From positions 11,859-55,734 of the forward strand of contig JAQVJE010000002.1 in NCBI GenBank assembly GCA_028695325.1: a DNA stretch of 43,876 bases. Reading direction: 5' to 3'. This document shows positions 8,397-19,362 of this stretch, in pieces (the stretch's first letter is position 1; each line of letters opens with the position of its first letter). The position numbers and the translations under genes were made by a program. The notes below the pieces were generated by a model. That model saw only the letters and a list, made by a program, of their open reading frames with translations. It had not been told where the DNA came from and ran no database searches. The DNA comes from Gallionellaceae bacterium (GTDB taxonomy: Bacteria > Pseudomonadota > Gammaproteobacteria > Burkholderiales > Thiobacillaceae).

Positions 8397-11300
8397 TCAG
8401 AAGAAGTCATGGCCCTGGCCGGGGCGGGCCGCCGAGGCGGGCGGCGGCGAGGCCGGTGGCGGCGGGGTGGGCTCGGGCGACGGCGCCGGTGGGGGAGCGG
8501 GCGGCGGCGGCGACGGCACCGGCGCTGGCTCGGCCGGTGCTTCCGGCGGCGGCGCAGGCGGCGGCGCGACGGCGCGCGCGGGTGGCAGGACCGGCGGCGG
8601 CGCGTCCGCCGCCTCGAACTCGGCCAGCACTGCCTCCCAGGCTGGCGCCGGGCGCCCGGAACTGGCCACCAGCGGGGCCAGGATGGGCGCCATGGCCTTG
8701 AGCAGCTGCACCGGCAGGGCGCTGGTGAAGCGGTAGCGGGCGGCCGCGGCGCCCGGCACGTAGGCGGTGACGACGCCGTAGAAGCGGTCGTCGAGGAAGA
8801 AGGCGAAGGTGGCGACCCGGTTGACCACGCGGGACTCCCGCACGCCGCCGGGGCCATAGGTCTCGTAGCGGTGATCGCCGGTGCCGGTCTTGCCGCCGAT
8901 CACCAGGGGGGTGCCGGCCGGGCCGCTGTAGGCGCCGGCGACCCGGCGCGCGGTGCCCTCCTCGACCACCTCGACCAGGGCCTGGCGCACCACGCGAGCG
9001 ACCTCGGCCGGAATGATGCGCTCGGCGGCCGGCGGCGGGCCGGCGAACACAGTGTGGTAGGGCGTGTCGGCGGCGAACTCCATGCGCTGGATGGTGGTCA
9101 GCGCCGGCCTGACGCCGTCGTTCAGTATCACCCCCATTAGCTCGGCCAGGGCGGCCGGCCGGTCTGCCGAGGAGCCGATGGCGGTGGCGTAGGACGGCAC
9201 CAGGCTGGCGAACGGGTAGCCGAGGCGGCGCCAGCGCTGGTGGATCTCCTGGAAGGCCTCGATCTCCAGCAGCGACAGTATGCGGTTGTCTTGGGCGTTC
9301 TTGCGCCCGGTCTTGTAGAGCCAGTCGTAGACCTCGATGCGCTCCTGCGCGCTGGCCTTGACCACCTCGTCCCAGCCGGCCTGCGGGTGGTGGCGCAGGT
9401 AGGTGGCCAGCCAGAGTTCGAGCGGGTGCAGCTGGGCGATGTAGGCACGGTCGGCCAGGCTGAAGCGGTCAGGGCCGTAGTCCTCATACAGCCGGGCCAG
9501 CTCGGCGTCGCTCCACTGTGCCGGGTTGCCCAGGCGGCCACGCATGAAGGCGGCGAAGGCGCCGGCCCCGGCGCCGGGCTCCAGGTAGCGGTACACCGCC
9601 GCCAGGCGGGTCGGCTGGGCGCTGAAATGATTGAGCAGCAGGTCGGTGGTCTGCTTTGGGGTGCGGCCGTGGTACTTCTTCCAGAAGCGGGCCAGGAAGG
9701 TCTGCCCCTCGCGGTCGGCGAACTTCATCAGGTAGGCGCGCCGCTCCGGGTCCCCGGCGTCAGCCAGGATGCGGGCGGCGGTGCTGGGGGCGCGGTACAT
9801 GAAGTGGTACACCAGATCGCGCATCAGGCGGATGAAGGGCAGGTTGATCGAGTCGCGCGTCGCCTCCCACAGGTCGACCACGCGGCCGTCGTCGGCGCGC
9901 TTGAAGTTGACGAAGCGGTGCACGCCGCCGCCGGTGTAGAAGGCCTCCCTCGGGTCGGCCGAGTAGTAGCGCCCCATGGCCGCCGTCAGCATCGCCTCCA
10001 GACCCTTGTCGTCGGCCTCGCGCAGCCAGTCCACCACCCATCGGCCGAGGATGTCCTTTTCCGGCACCCGCTGGCGGGCAAGCTGGCGACGCTTGAGGCC
10101 GCCGTACTGCGCGTGCAGCTCGGCCATCACCTGCAGGTAGGTGATCAGAGTGCGCAGCTTGGCCGAGGAGCCCATGTCCAGCTTGGCGCCCTGGTTGATG
10201 TCGAAGGGCTGCCTGAGGCTGTCGGCGCGTACCCGCAGGGCGGCACCGTGCTCGGTCAGCTCGTACAGGGTGAAGCTGTACAACACGCGGCGCAGGTTGT
10301 TGTCGGGTGACAGCATGTTGTAGTCGTAGAGGCCGGCGGCGCGCACGCCGGCGGGCCTGGCGAGGCCGCGCAGGAAGTTGGTAACCCCTTCCTGCACCGG
10401 GCCGTGCAGGGTGGTGGTGACTGTGAGGTCGAGGCGGTCGAGGTCGTACAGGCGCGGCACCCCGAGCAGGCCGGCCAGCTCGATGCGCACGGCGGCGGCG
10501 GCCTTGTCGGCGGCCTGGCCGTTGCCCGGCGGCGGCCCGCTGTGGAAGGCCAGGCGCTGCCGGCGCGCGAGGTCGCGCAGCGCCGGGCTAATCACGCCGG
10601 CCTCGGCGAGCAGACCGAGGTGGGCGTCGGCCTGGGCCTCGAGTTGCGTGCGGCCGCCGGTGAGGTACCAGGACGGCTTACGCTGCGCGATCAGCAGGGC
10701 CAGCACGTGCCTGTAGGCGCGAGCCGTCTCGACGTTTACGCGCGCCTCGGCGAGAAGCCGGTTGACGCGCGCGAAATCGAGCCCGTACCAGGCCGCGAGG
10801 GCGTCGCCGAGGCCGTGCACCTCGCCGAAGCCGGGCACCGCGGCAAGCGGCACGGTGTTGAGGTAGTCGAGCACGATACGGCGCCGGGTCACCAGGGTGT
10901 CGGTGCCGTCCAGGTAGGCGCGCAGCGAGGCCGAGGCCATCTGGCGCAGCTTGTCGCCCGCGGTCATGGTCAGGCCGTCGGGGGAGTGGCGGTATTTCTC
11001 GATCTGGGTGGCCAGGGTGGAGCCGCCCGGCACGTTGCGGCCCGGCTGCACCACCTTGACCATCTTCTCCAGCATGGCGAGGGCCAGGCGATCCCACTCC
11101 ACCGCCGGGTTGCGGCGCGGGTGGTTGGGGTCGAGCAGCTCGCGGTTCTCGATGAACAGCAGGGTGTTGGCCACCACCGGCGGGATGGCGTCGAAATCGG
11201 CGTATACCCGGCGCGGCTGCCGGAAGCTGAAATAGGGCTCGCCGGCGCAGTCCTCCAGGGTAAGGCCGGCGCCTGTCTTCTCACGGTAGGGCAGGAAGAG

Positions 11301-11609
11301 GCCGTAATCGGCCAGCTTGGCCATCTCGGGCGACAGCCTGGCCTGGCGGCTGACCTGGAAGCCGCGTTCCTCCAGGCGGGCGCGGAAGTCCGGCAGGCCG
11401 GCATAACCGAGCCGTATGTCATGCGGCCCGGCGGCAGGGAAGCGGATGCGGTCGCTGGGACCGGGCTCGCTGCGGTAGGTCAGCCGCTTGCCATAGTCGG
11501 CCAGCACCATTGCCTGCAAGGGCGAGGCAGTGAGCTCGTGGAAGGCCACCCCGACCAGGGCAAGCAGGAGCAGACCAGAGCCGAGCCAAAGCCAGTTGCG
11601 CAGGCGCAT
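8397..11609 (-). CDS. Bifunctional GT51 transglycosylase / penicillin-binding protein, divergent
   Basis: A 1070-residue class A-type cell-wall synthase anchored by one N-terminal helix (LWLGSGLLLLALVGVAF). The GT51 domain shows FIENRELLDPNHPRRNPAVEW near residue 150, where classic enzymes have ED..F..H, and a well-kept GGSTLATQIEKY motif. The transpeptidase domain keeps all three active-site motifs: SSAK (~480), SIN (~585) and KTG in GGKTGTGDHRYE (~905). The SIN-KTG spacing of ~320 residues is long, implying a large inserted helical region. The C-terminal 60 residues are a Pro/Ala linker. It lies 8 bp after hemF, so it is probably co-transcribed with it. It is too divergent to be named PBP1a or PBP1b. 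Confidence 0.88.
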   Translation of the reverse strand: MRLRNWLWLGSGLLLLALVGVAFHELTASPLQAMVLADYGKRLTYRSEPGPSDRIRFPAAGPHDIRLGYAGLPDFRARLEERGFQVSRQARLSPEMAKLADYGLFLPYREKTGAGLTLEDCAGEPYFSFRQPRRVYADFDAIPPVVANTLLFIENRELLDPNHPRRNPAVEWDRLALAMLEKMVKVVQPGRNVPGGSTLATQIEKYRHSPDGLTMTAGDKLRQMASASLRAYLDGTDTLVTRRRIVLDYLNTVPLAAVPGFGEVHGLGDALAAWYGLDFARVNRLLAEARVNVETARAYRHVLALLIAQRKPSWYLTGGRTQLEAQADAHLGLLAEAGVISPALRDLARRQRLAFHSGPPPGNGQAADKAAAAVRIELAGLLGVPRLYDLDRLDLTVTTTLHGPVQEGVTNFLRGLARPAGVRAAGLYDYNMLSPDNNLRRVLYSFTLYELTEHGAALRVRADSLRQPFDINQGAKLDMGSSAKLRTLITYLQVMAELHAQYGGLKRRQLARQRVPEKDILGRWVVDWLREADDKGLEAMLTAAMGRYYSADPREAFYTGGGVHRFVNFKRADDGRVVDLWEATRDSINLPFIRLMRDLVYHFMYRAPSTAARILADAGDPERRAYLMKFADREGQTFLARFWKKYHGRTPKQTTDLLLNHFSAQPTRLAAVYRYLEPGAGAGAFAAFMRGRLGNPAQWSDAELARLYEDYGPDRFSLADRAYIAQLHPLELWLATYLRHHPQAGWDEVVKASAQERIEVYDWLYKTGRKNAQDNRILSLLEIEAFQEIHQRWRRLGYPFASLVPSYATAIGSSADRPAALAELMGVILNDGVRPALTTIQRMEFAADTPYHTVFAGPPPAAERIIPAEVARVVRQALVEVVEEGTARRVAGAYSGPAGTPLVIGGKTGTGDHRYETYGPGGVRESRVVNRVATFAFFLDDRFYGVVTAYVPGAAAARYRFTSALPVQLLKAMAPILAPLVASSGRPAPAWEAVLAEFEAADAPPPVLPPARAVAPPPAPPPEAPAEPAPVPSPPPPAPPPAPSPEPTPPPPASPPPASAARPGQGHDFF

Positions 11610-11616
11610 AGGCGGT

Positions 11617-12570
<954 letters not shown>

Positions 12571-12786
12571 CTAACCGCTCGCGGCGCCACTGCATTCTTC
12601 GGCGATTAAAACGACGCTCACCGGCGCGCCGCGGGCGTGCGTCAAATCGCCGCGCGGCAATTTGCCATATTCCGGACTTCAGTATCGTCTTATACATTTC
12701 TGCCCACTTTGCACGGCGTCGTCCGTGCCCGCCGGCCGCCTCGCCACGAGCGGCCGTTCCCTGATTAAACGATCAGCGAGGTGCGC

Positions 12787-13047
12787 ATGGGACCGAACGA
12801 AATGAGCCATGCCGGCGTTCTCCGGCTTGCTCGAGGCGACCACGGCCGGACGGGCGGGCGGCCCAATCTGCGGCGCGAAATCGTCCTCGCGCTGGTCATC
12901 AAGTGCGCCCTGCTGTACGGCCTCTGGTGGGCGTTCTTCGCCCAGGCGCCGAGCAAGCAGGCCATCGCCGAGGACGTCAGCCGCATGCTGTCCGGCGCCG
13001 CGCCCGGAGCAACCGTTTCCCACCCAAGCAAGGAGCCCAAGCCATGA
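12787..13047 (+). CDS. cydP: Cytochrome bd oxidase putative small subunit CydP
   Basis: A small membrane protein (86 residues from ATG 12787; GTG 12781 and ATG 12802 are alternatives, none with a strong RBS). A basic N-terminal part (GRPNLRRE) precedes one membrane helix, IVLALVIKCALLYGLWWAFF, and a short polar tail. The K-x-A-L-x-x-LWW-x-FF pattern directly before cydA is what is annotated as CydP in beta- and gammaproteobacteria. Its stop overlaps the cydA start by ATGA (13044-13047), so the two are translationally coupled. The exact role is unproven; a subunit or assembly role in cytochrome bd is inferred. Confidence 0.82.
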   Translation: MGPNEMSHAGVLRLARGDHGRTGGRPNLRREIVLALVIKCALLYGLWWAFFAQAPSKQAIAEDVSRMLSGAAPGATVSHPSKEPKP

Positions 13048-14645
13048 TCGATCCTGGCGCCGTAGACCTGGCGCGTTTGCAATTCGCAATCACAGCGCTG
13101 TATCACTTCCTGTTCGTGCCGCTCACCCTGGGCATGACCTTCATGCTGGCCATCATGGAGACGGTCTATGTCATGACCGGCAAGAAGGTCTACCTGGACA
13201 TGACCAAGTTCTGGGGCAAGCTGTTCGGCATCAACTTCGCCCTCGGCGTCACCACCGGCCTGACCATGGAGTTCCAGTTCGGCACCAACTGGGCCTACTA
13301 CTCGCACTACGTCGGCGACATCTTCGGCGCCCCCCTGGCCATCGAAGGGCTGCTCGCCTTCTTCCTGGAATCGACCATGGTCGGCCTGTTCTTCTTCGGC
13401 TGGGACCGCCTGTCCAAGGGCGGCCACCTGGTGGTCACCTACCTGGTGGCGATCGGCTCCAACCTGTCGGCGGTGCTGATCCTGATCGCCAACGGCTGGA
13501 TGCAGAACCCGGTCGGCGCCGAGTTCAACCCGATCACCATGCGCATGGAGATGGCCAGCTTCTGGGACCTGGTGTTCAACCCGGCGGCCCAGGCCAAGTT
13601 CGTCCACACGGTGTCGTCCGGCTATGTCACCGCCGCCGTGTTCGTGCTCGGCATCTCGTCCTGGTACCTGCTCAAGAAGCGCGACCTCGACTTCGCCCGC
13701 CGCTCCTTCCGCATCGCCGCCGCCTTCGGCCTGGCCTCGGCCCTGTCGGTGATCGTGCTGGGCGACGAGTCCGGCTATGCCGTGACCGAGCATCAGCAGA
13801 CCAAGCTGGCGGCCATGGAGGGGATGTGGCACACCGAGGCGGCGCCGGCCGGCTTCACCGTGTTCGGCATCCCCGACGAGGCGGCCCGGACCAACCACGG
13901 CGAGGTCAAGATCCCGTTCGCGCTCGGCCTACTGGCCACCCGCTCGGCCAGCACCGAACTGCCCGGCATCGACCGCCTGGAAGTGACCCTCAAGCAGCGT
14001 ATCGAGAACGGCGCCCTCGCGGTCGCCGCCCTGGAAAGTCTGCGCAAGGACAAGGCCGACGCCGAGGCGCAGGCGCAGTTCGCCGCCCACAAGGTCGACC
14101 TGGGCTATGGCCTGTTGCTCAAGAAGTACATCGACGACGTCACCCAGGCCACGCCCGAGATGGTCGCCAAGGCGGTGGACGATGCCATCCCGCCGGTGGC
14201 GCCCCTGTTCTGGAGCTTCCGGGTCATGGTCCTGCTCGGCTTCCTGTTCCTGGCCCTGTTCGTGATCGCCTTCTGGGCCTCGGCCAGGAACAGCTTCGAG
14301 CAGAAGCCCTGGCTGCTCCGGTGGGCGCTCTGGTTCATCCCGATGCCATGGGTGGCCACCCAGGTCGGCTGGATCGTCGCCGAAGTTGGCCGCCAACCCT
14401 GGACCGTGCACGGCGTCCTGCCCACCCACCTGTCGGCGTCCACGCTGACCTCGGGCGAGGTGATGCTGTCCCTGGCCGGCTTCTTCACCTTCTACACCCT
14501 GCTCTTGATCGCCGAGCTGTACCTGATGTTCAAGTATGCCCGCCTGGGCCCCAGTTCGCTGGGCACCGGCCAGTACCACCACGAGGCCGGCGGCGCCATT
14601 CCCTCGGGTGCCGTAGCCGCTCCCGTTTCCGGCAAGGAGGCCTGA
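13044..14645 (+). CDS. cydA: Cytochrome bd ubiquinol oxidase subunit I
   Basis: CydA carries hemes b558, b595 and d and the quinol-oxidation site of the bd-type terminal oxidase, reducing O2 to water at low oxygen. The start at 13044 has AAGGAG just upstream and gives 533 residues. The heme ligands are visible: His21 in [13 protein letters not shown], His near residue 190 in [10 protein letters not shown], and Met in [12 protein letters not shown]. The long Q-loop is present ([14 protein letters not shown]), as is [13 protein letters not shown], both close to the E. coli CydA wording, so this is the long-Q-loop class. The track ORF from 12903 is an N-terminal over-extension. Second gene of cydP-cydA-cydB-cydX. 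Confidence 0.98.
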   Translation: MIDPGAVDLARLQFAITALYHFLFVPLTLGMTFMLAIMETVYVMTGKKVYLDMTKFWGKLFGINFALGVTTGLTMEFQFGTNWAYYSHYVGDIFGAPLAIEGLLAFFLESTMVGLFFFGWDRLSKGGHLVVTYLVAIGSNLSAVLILIANGWMQNPVGAEFNPITMRMEMASFWDLVFNPAAQAKFVHTVSSGYVTAAVFVLGISSWYLLKKRDLDFARRSFRIAAAFGLASALSVIVLGDESGYAVTEHQQTKLAAMEGMWHTEAAPAGFTVFGIPDEAARTNHGEVKIPFALGLLATRSASTELPGIDRLEVTLKQRIENGALAVAALESLRKDKADAEAQAQFAAHKVDLGYGLLLKKYIDDVTQATPEMVAKAVDDAIPPVAPLFWSFRVMVLLGFLFLALFVIAFWASARNSFEQKPWLLRWALWFIPMPWVATQVGWIVAEVGRQPWTVHGVLPTHLSASTLTSGEVMLSLAGFFTFYTLLLIAELYLMFKYARLGPSSLGTGQYHHEAGGAIPSGAVAAPVSGKEA

Positions 14646-14646
14646 C

Positions 14647-15783
14647 ATGTTCGATTACGAAATACTCAAACTGATCTGGTGGCTGCTGGTCGGCGTCCTG
14701 CTGGTCGGCTTCGCCGTCATGGACGGCCACGACATGGGCATGGGGTCGCTGCTGCCCTTCGTGGCCAGGACCGACAGCGAGCGCCGGGTCATGATCAACA
14801 GCGTGGCGCCGCACTGGGACGGCAACCAGGTCTGGTTCATCACCGCCGGCGGCGCCATCTTCGCGGCCTGGCCGATGGTCTACGCGACCGCCTTCTCCGG
14901 CCTCTACTTCGCCCTCATGGCGGTGCTCTGGGCGCTGTTCTTCCGCCCGGTCGGCTTCGACTACCGCAGCAAGGTGCATGACCCGCGCTGGCGCACGGCC
15001 TGGGACTGGGGCCTGTTCGTCGGCTCGGCGGTGCCCGCGCTGCTGTTCGGCGTGGCACTGGGCAACGTCCTGCAAGGGGTGCCCTTCCACTACGACGACG
15101 ACATGCGCTCGATCTACACCGGCACCTTCTGGGCCCTGCTCAACCCGTTCGCGCTGCTGGCCGGGGTGGTCAGCCTGGCGATGATCGTCTTCCACGGCGC
15201 CAACTACCTGATCGTGCGCACCGAGGGTGACGTCCAGCGTCGCGCCGCCCGGGCCTCGTTGATCTTCGGCGTCCTGATGATGACTGGCTTCGCGGTCTGC
15301 GGCCTCCTGGTCGCCGGCATGCAGGGCTACGTCCAGGTGTCCGGCCCCGAGGCCGGCGCGGTGCAGAGCCCGGTCGGCAAGGTGGTCGAGCTGCAGGCCG
15401 GCGCCTGGCTGGGCAACTTCGCCAAGCTGCCGCTGCTGTGGCTCTTCCCGGCCCTCGGCTTCCTGGGTGGCGTCGCCGGCGTGCTGTTCGCCGCGCGCAT
15501 GAAGGGCGTGCATGCCTTCGTGGCCAGTTCGGTGGCCATGCTGGGCATCATCTTCACGGTCGGCATCGCCATGTTCCCGTTCGTGCTGCCGTCCAGCTCC
15601 GATCCGGGCCATAGCCTGACCGCCTGGGACTGCGTGTCGAGCGAACGCACCCTCGACATCATGTTCTGGGTGGCGCTGATCATGACCCCCATCGTGCTCA
15701 GCTACACCGCCTGGGCCTACCGGGTGATGCGCGGCAAGATCACCATCGCCCACATCGAAGCCAACGACCATTCGGTCTACTGA
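14647..15783 (+). CDS. cydB: Cytochrome bd ubiquinol oxidase subunit II
   Basis: CydB is the heme-free partner of CydA and stabilises the oxidase core. The 378-residue, multi-helix protein opens [31 protein letters not shown] and contains [20 protein letters not shown], both standard CydB blocks, then [11 protein letters not shown] and the late [23 protein letters not shown]. It starts one base after the cydA stop with GGAGG close upstream, so expression is coupled. It is followed 13 bp later by cydX. Confidence 0.98.
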   Translation: MFDYEILKLIWWLLVGVLLVGFAVMDGHDMGMGSLLPFVARTDSERRVMINSVAPHWDGNQVWFITAGGAIFAAWPMVYATAFSGLYFALMAVLWALFFRPVGFDYRSKVHDPRWRTAWDWGLFVGSAVPALLFGVALGNVLQGVPFHYDDDMRSIYTGTFWALLNPFALLAGVVSLAMIVFHGANYLIVRTEGDVQRRAARASLIFGVLMMTGFAVCGLLVAGMQGYVQVSGPEAGAVQSPVGKVVELQAGAWLGNFAKLPLLWLFPALGFLGGVAGVLFAARMKGVHAFVASSVAMLGIIFTVGIAMFPFVLPSSSDPGHSLTAWDCVSSERTLDIMFWVALIMTPIVLSYTAWAYRVMRGKITIAHIEANDHSVY

Positions 15784-15796
15784 GAAAGGAAACGCT

Positions 15797-15904
15797 ATGT
15801 GGTATTTCGCCTGGGTGCTCGGGGTCTCCGCGGCCGTGATGCTGTCGGTCCTCAACGCCATGTGGTACGAGGCACAGGAATGTGCGGCACAGGACGCCGG
15901 CTAG
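15797..15904 (+). CDS. cydX: Cytochrome bd oxidase small subunit CydX
   Basis: This gene is too short for the ORF track. ATG 15797 has AAGGA six bases upstream and opens a 35-codon frame beginning MWYFAWVLGVSAAVMLSVLN and ending at TAG 15902-15904. The opening MWYFAW(V/I)LG is the hallmark of CydX, whose single helix packs against CydA and is needed for oxidase stability in E. coli (37 residues there). It lies 13 bp after cydB and before a rho-independent terminator. The position, length and motif together make the call firm. Confidence 0.95.
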   Translation: MWYFAWVLGVSAAVMLSVLNAMWYEAQECAAQDAG

Positions 15905-15989
15905 GCCAACCTGCCATGCGCCATCGCGCACACCGTGTTTCGCCGGCGCCGCCTGGCGGCGGCCGGCGTGACATCCCCTAGAAGTGCTT

Positions 15990-16017
15990 GTGCCCCGCCT
16001 CGGCGGGGCACTTTTTT
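15990..16017 (+). terminator. Rho-independent terminator after cydX
   Basis: GTGCCCCGCC-TC-GGCGGGGCAC followed by TTTTTT. The inner bases probably open to give a normal-sized loop. It lies 85 bp after the cydX stop and ends the plus-strand cyd operon. Read on the minus strand there is no T tract, so it does not serve hemE. Confidence 0.9.
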
Positions 16018-16052
16018 ACGGCATGGCGTTTTCTCGCGCCATTCGTTGCGGT

Positions 16053-17117
16053 TCAGCCGTGATACTGCCGGCTCTCCGCCCGGACCGTTTCCACCAGGGC
16101 GGCGACGTTGTCCGGCGGGGTGAACTGGGAGATGCCGTGGCCCAGGTTGAATACGTGGCCGCTGCCCTTGCCGTAGCTGGCGAGGACGCGCTTGGCCTCG
16201 GCCGACACCGCCTCCGGCGTGGTGAGCAGGATGAACGGGTCCATGTTGCCCTGCAGTGCAACCCGGTCGCCGACCTTGCGGCGCGCCTCGCCGATGTCGA
16301 TCGCCCAGTCCAGGCCGACCGCGTCGGCGCCGCAATCGGCGATCTGGTCGAGCCAGAGGCCGCCGCCCTTGGTGAAGACGATGCGCGGCACCACCCGGCC
16401 TTCGCGCTCGCGGGTCAGGCCGGCCATGATGCGGGCCATGTAGGGTAGCGAAAACTCCAGGTAGGCGGCCTGGGTCAGCATGCCGCCCCAGGAGTCGAAC
16501 ACCATCACGGCCTGCGCGCCGGCCTCGATCTGGGCGTTCAGGTAGTCGATCACCGCCGTCGTGGTCACGTCCAGGATGTGATGCATCAGGTCCGGGCGCG
16601 CGTACATCAGCTTCTTCACCTTGGCGTAGGTGTCGCTGCCCTCGCCCTCGACCATGTAGCAGGCCAGGGTGAACGGGCTGCCGGAGAAGCCGATCAGCGG
16701 CACCGAGCCGTCCAGGGCGCGGCGGATCTCGCTCACCGCGTCGATCACGTAGCGCAGCTTGTCGTGCGGGTCCGGCGCAGCCAGGTCGCGGATCTCCCAT
16801 TCCTCGCGCAACGGGCGCTCGAACTTGGGCCCCTCGCCTTCGGCGAAGTAGAGGCCGAGGCCCATGGCGTCGGGCACGGTGAGGATGTCGGAGAACAGGA
16901 TGGCGGCGTCGAGGCCGTAGCGGGCCAGGGGCTGCAGGGTCACCTCGGTGGCCAGCGAGGGCGTCTTGCACAGGTCCAGGAAGCTGCCGGCGCGGGCGCG
17001 GGTGGCGCAGTATTCCGGCAGGTAGCGACCGGCCTGGCGCATCAGCCAGGTGGGGGTGTAGTCGGTCGGCTGGCGCAGCAGGGCGCGCAGGAAGGTGTCG
17101 TTTTTCAGTGCGGTCAT
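16053..17117 (-). CDS. hemE: Uroporphyrinogen decarboxylase
   Basis: HemE removes four acetate carboxyls from uroporphyrinogen III to give coproporphyrinogen III, the substrate of HemF. Starting at ATG 17117 ([10 protein letters not shown]) the protein has 354 residues, the family norm; the track start at 17129 adds only MDET and is the alternative. The signatures are the N-terminal [16 protein letters not shown] with active-site arginines, [12 protein letters not shown] with the catalytic Asp, [22 protein letters not shown] and a late [13 protein letters not shown]. The nearest gene on the strand is a small membrane protein 34 bp upstream. Heme genes here are spread over three loci (hemA, hemF, hemE). 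Confidence 0.98.
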   Translation of the reverse strand: MTALKNDTFLRALLRQPTDYTPTWLMRQAGRYLPEYCATRARAGSFLDLCKTPSLATEVTLQPLARYGLDAAILFSDILTVPDAMGLGLYFAEGEGPKFERPLREEWEIRDLAAPDPHDKLRYVIDAVSEIRRALDGSVPLIGFSGSPFTLACYMVEGEGSDTYAKVKKLMYARPDLMHHILDVTTTAVIDYLNAQIEAGAQAVMVFDSWGGMLTQAAYLEFSLPYMARIMAGLTREREGRVVPRIVFTKGGGLWLDQIADCGADAVGLDWAIDIGEARRKVGDRVALQGNMDPFILLTTPEAVSAEAKRVLASYGKGSGHVFNLGHGISQFTPPDNVAALVETVRAESRQYHG

Positions 17118-17150
17118 TGTCTCGTCCATCCAGTGATGGCCGCCATTCTA

Positions 17151-17459
17151 TCAAACCGGGCCGGCACCCCGCGGCGGCGTCAGCCAGCCCTGGCTATGGA
17201 ACAGCATGTAGAGGGCCAGGTTGAGGGCCAGGAGGAGGAACACCGCCAGCCAGGCGATGGCGGCATCATGGATGCGGCGCGGGGTGATGGCACGGGTGAG
17301 CCGCCAGACCGGCCGGGTGACGGCGTCGAACAGGCGCCAGATCGCGTTGTCCCGGTGCTTCGGCCCGGCCAGCAGAGCGAGCAGGCCCTTGCCGATGAAG
17401 GTGTAGATCAGCAGCCGGAGCAACAGCTGGGCGACCTGGAACAGGGCGTAGGGCTCCAA
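17151..17459 (-). CDS. Small two-helix membrane protein (TTG start)
   Basis: A 102-residue protein of unknown function. It has a hydrophobic N-terminal segment (FQVAQLLLRLLIYTFIGKGLLALLAG), a basic central loop (RLFDAVTRPVWRLTRAITPRRIHD) and a C-terminal helix (AIAWLAVFLLLALNLALYMLF). That layout is loosely YggT-like, but I cannot assign it. The start is TTG at 17459, two bases after the TGA of the symporter gene, so it is probably coupled to it; no internal ATG would keep the first helix. It sits between the symporter and hemE on the same strand. Confidence 0.7.
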   Translation of the reverse strand: MEPYALFQVAQLLLRLLIYTFIGKGLLALLAGPKHRDNAIWRLFDAVTRPVWRLTRAITPRRIHDAAIAWLAVFLLLALNLALYMLFHSQGWLTPPRGAGPV

Positions 17460-17460
17460 C

Positions 17461-19362
17461 TCAGCCCCGCAGCGACGGGTAGCGTACGCGTTCGACCAAT
17501 TCCAGGGTCGCCCGATCGGGCGCCGGGGTGAACAGGCTGACCAGCCAGATGGTGACGAAGCCGGCCGGGATGCCGAAGATGCCGGCCGACACGTCGGTGA
17601 TGCCGAGCCACTTGGTCATGCCGTAGAACTTCACCCCGACCAGGTAGAACAGGGTGACGCCGAGGCCCACCAGCATGCCGGCGATGGCGCCCTCCCTGGT
17701 GGCACGCTGCCAGAATATGCCCAGCACCAGGGCTGGGAAGAAGCAGGCGGCGGCGATGGAGAAGGCCCAGGCGACCATGGACAGGATGGTGTCCGGTTTC
17801 AGCGAGGCGACATAGGCGGCGATCAGGGCGACCAGCAGCAGCAGGCCCTTGGACACCGCCAGGCGGCGCGTGGTGGAGGCCTGGCGGTCGATCATCTGGT
17901 AGTAGACGTCGTGCGAGAGGGCGTTGGCGATGGTGAGCAGGAGGCCGTCGGCGGTGGACAGCGCCGCCGCCAGGCCGCCCGCTGCCACCAGCCCGGCCAC
18001 CACGTAGGGCAGGCCGGCGATCTCCGGGGTGGCGAGGACGATGACGTCCGGGTTCAGGGTCAGCTCGGCCAGCTGCAGGATGCCATCGCCGTTGATGTCC
18101 TCCACCTTGACCAGACCCAGCTTGGCCCACGACGCCACCCAGCCGGGCAGCTCGACGATGCTGCTGCCGATGAGGTTGGTGTAGACCTCGTACTTGGCGA
18201 ACACCGCGTAGGCCGGCGCGGTGAAGTAGAGCAGGAAGATGAAGAACAGCGACCAGAACACCGACTCGCGCGCCTCGCGCACCGAGGGCGTGGTGTAGAA
18301 GCGTATCAGCACGTGGGGCAGCGAGGCGGTGCCCACCATCAGGCAGAAGGTCAGGGCGATGAAGTTGAGCCGTGCAGTGTCGCGCTCGGCCTCGGTCTCG
18401 CCCGGGAAGGGCTCGGCGTGATGGTGGATCGGCCGGGCCTTGGCCTCGGCGGTCTCCTTGTCGCGCCGGAGCTGGGCGAGCGACTCGCCGTTGCTGCCGC
18501 TGGCCTCCAGGGCGGCGATGGCGCGGCCGATCTCCTCGGCGCGTGCCCGGTAGGCGTCGCGCGCGGTGGCCTGGGCGGGGTCGGCCATGATCTCCTCCTC
18601 CCGCTCGGTAACCTTCTCCAGCACCGTGCCATAGACCAGCTGCGGCACCGGCATGCTGGTGACCTGGTAGGACATGAACACCACCGGCATCAGGTAGGCG
18701 ATGATCAGGATGATGTACTGCGCCACCTGGGTCCAGGTCACCGCCCGCATGCCGCCCAGGAAGGAGCAGACCAGCAGCCCGGCCAGGCCGACGAAGACGC
18801 CGATCTCGAAGGTGATGCCGAGGAAGCGGCTGGTGATGATGCCGACGCCGTAGATCTGCGCCGTGACATAGGTGAACGAGGCCAGGATGGTGCCGGCCAC
18901 GGCGATGGTGCGGGCGGTGTGGCCGCCGTAGCGGGCACCCATGAAGTCGGGGATGGTGAACTGGCCGAACTTGCGCAGGTAGGGGGCGAGCAGCAGGGCG
19001 ACCAGGACGTAGCCGCCGGTCCAACCCATGACGAAGGCCAGTCCGTCGTAGCCCTTGGCGTACAGGGTGCCGGCCATGCCGATGAAGGAGGCGGCGCTCA
19101 TCCAGTCGGCGCCGGTGGCCATGCCGTTGAAGATGGCCGGCACCCGGCGGCCGGCGACGTAGTATTCGGTCACGTCGGCGGTGCGGCTCACGATGCCGAT
19201 GCCGGCGTAGAGGGCCACGGTGGCGGCCATGAAGGTCCAGCCGATCCACTGGTCCGGCATGCCCATGTACTCGGCCACCGCCAGGGCGAGCACGAACATG
19301 ACGAAGGCGCCGGTATAGAAGCTGTAGTACTTCTTGATCCGGTTGGCGAAGGCGCGCGACAT
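17461..19362 (-). CDS. Sodium:solute symporter large subunit, VC_2705 subfamily (copy 1)
   Basis: A 633-residue multi-helix permease of the SSS family, related to acetate permease ActP. Typical blocks are EYYVAGRRVPAIFNGMATGADWMSAASFIGMAG, GWTGGYVLVALLLAPYLRKFG and AAGGLAAALSTADGLLLTIANALSHD. ATG 19362 overlaps the TGA of the DUF4212 gene (TGATG), so the pair is co-translated. This subfamily (TIGR03648) almost always follows a DUF4212 small subunit. It carries a polar helical insertion of about 90 residues (TEREEEIMADPAQATARDAYRA) and an EF-hand-like loop, DINGDGILQLAE. The substrate is not readable; a short carboxylate is likely by family. The track ORF to 19527 is over-extended. Confidence 0.92.
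   Translation of the reverse strand: MSRAFANRIKKYYSFYTGAFVMFVLALAVAEYMGMPDQWIGWTFMAATVALYAGIGIVSRTADVTEYYVAGRRVPAIFNGMATGADWMSAASFIGMAGTLYAKGYDGLAFVMGWTGGYVLVALLLAPYLRKFGQFTIPDFMGARYGGHTARTIAVAGTILASFTYVTAQIYGVGIITSRFLGITFEIGVFVGLAGLLVCSFLGGMRAVTWTQVAQYIILIIAYLMPVVFMSYQVTSMPVPQLVYGTVLEKVTEREEEIMADPAQATARDAYRARAEEIGRAIAALEASGSNGESLAQLRRDKETAEAKARPIHHHAEPFPGETEAERDTARLNFIALTFCLMVGTASLPHVLIRFYTTPSVREARESVFWSLFFIFLLYFTAPAYAVFAKYEVYTNLIGSSIVELPGWVASWAKLGLVKVEDINGDGILQLAELTLNPDVIVLATPEIAGLPYVVAGLVAAGGLAAALSTADGLLLTIANALSHDVYYQMIDRQASTTRRLAVSKGLLLLVALIAAYVASLKPDTILSMVAWAFSIAAACFFPALVLGIFWQRATREGAIAGMLVGLGVTLFYLVGVKFYGMTKWLGITDVSAGIFGIPAGFVTIWLVSLFTPAPDRATLELVERVRYPSLRG
18064..18099 (-). other. EF-hand-like loop in symporter copy 1
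   Basis: Codons for DINGDGILQLAE fit the canonical 12-residue calcium loop: D1, N3, D5, G6, hydrophobic at 8 and E12. It lies in a loop between membrane segments, after KYEVYTNLIGSSIVELPGWVASWAKLGLVKVE. Calcium binding is inferred from the pattern alone. Confidence 0.6.

Noticed and set aside
8397-8590. Pro/Ala/Glu-rich C-terminus of the PBP, considered as a frameshift artefact or separate gene
   Set aside because: It is in frame, ends in a normal stop and resembles common periplasmic Pro-rich linkers, so it was kept as part of the protein.
6872-8701. 609-residue plus-strand ORF opposite hemA/prfA
   Set aside because: Spans two real minus-strand genes and ends in a low-complexity Arg/Ala run from the PBP proline linker.
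12761-12776. CTGAT-N6-ATCAG palindrome upstream of cydP, considered as an FNR/ANR box
   Set aside because: FNR sites are TTGAT-N4-ATCAA. The spacer is 6 instead of 4, the outer bases differ, and it lies only 10 bp from the start codon.
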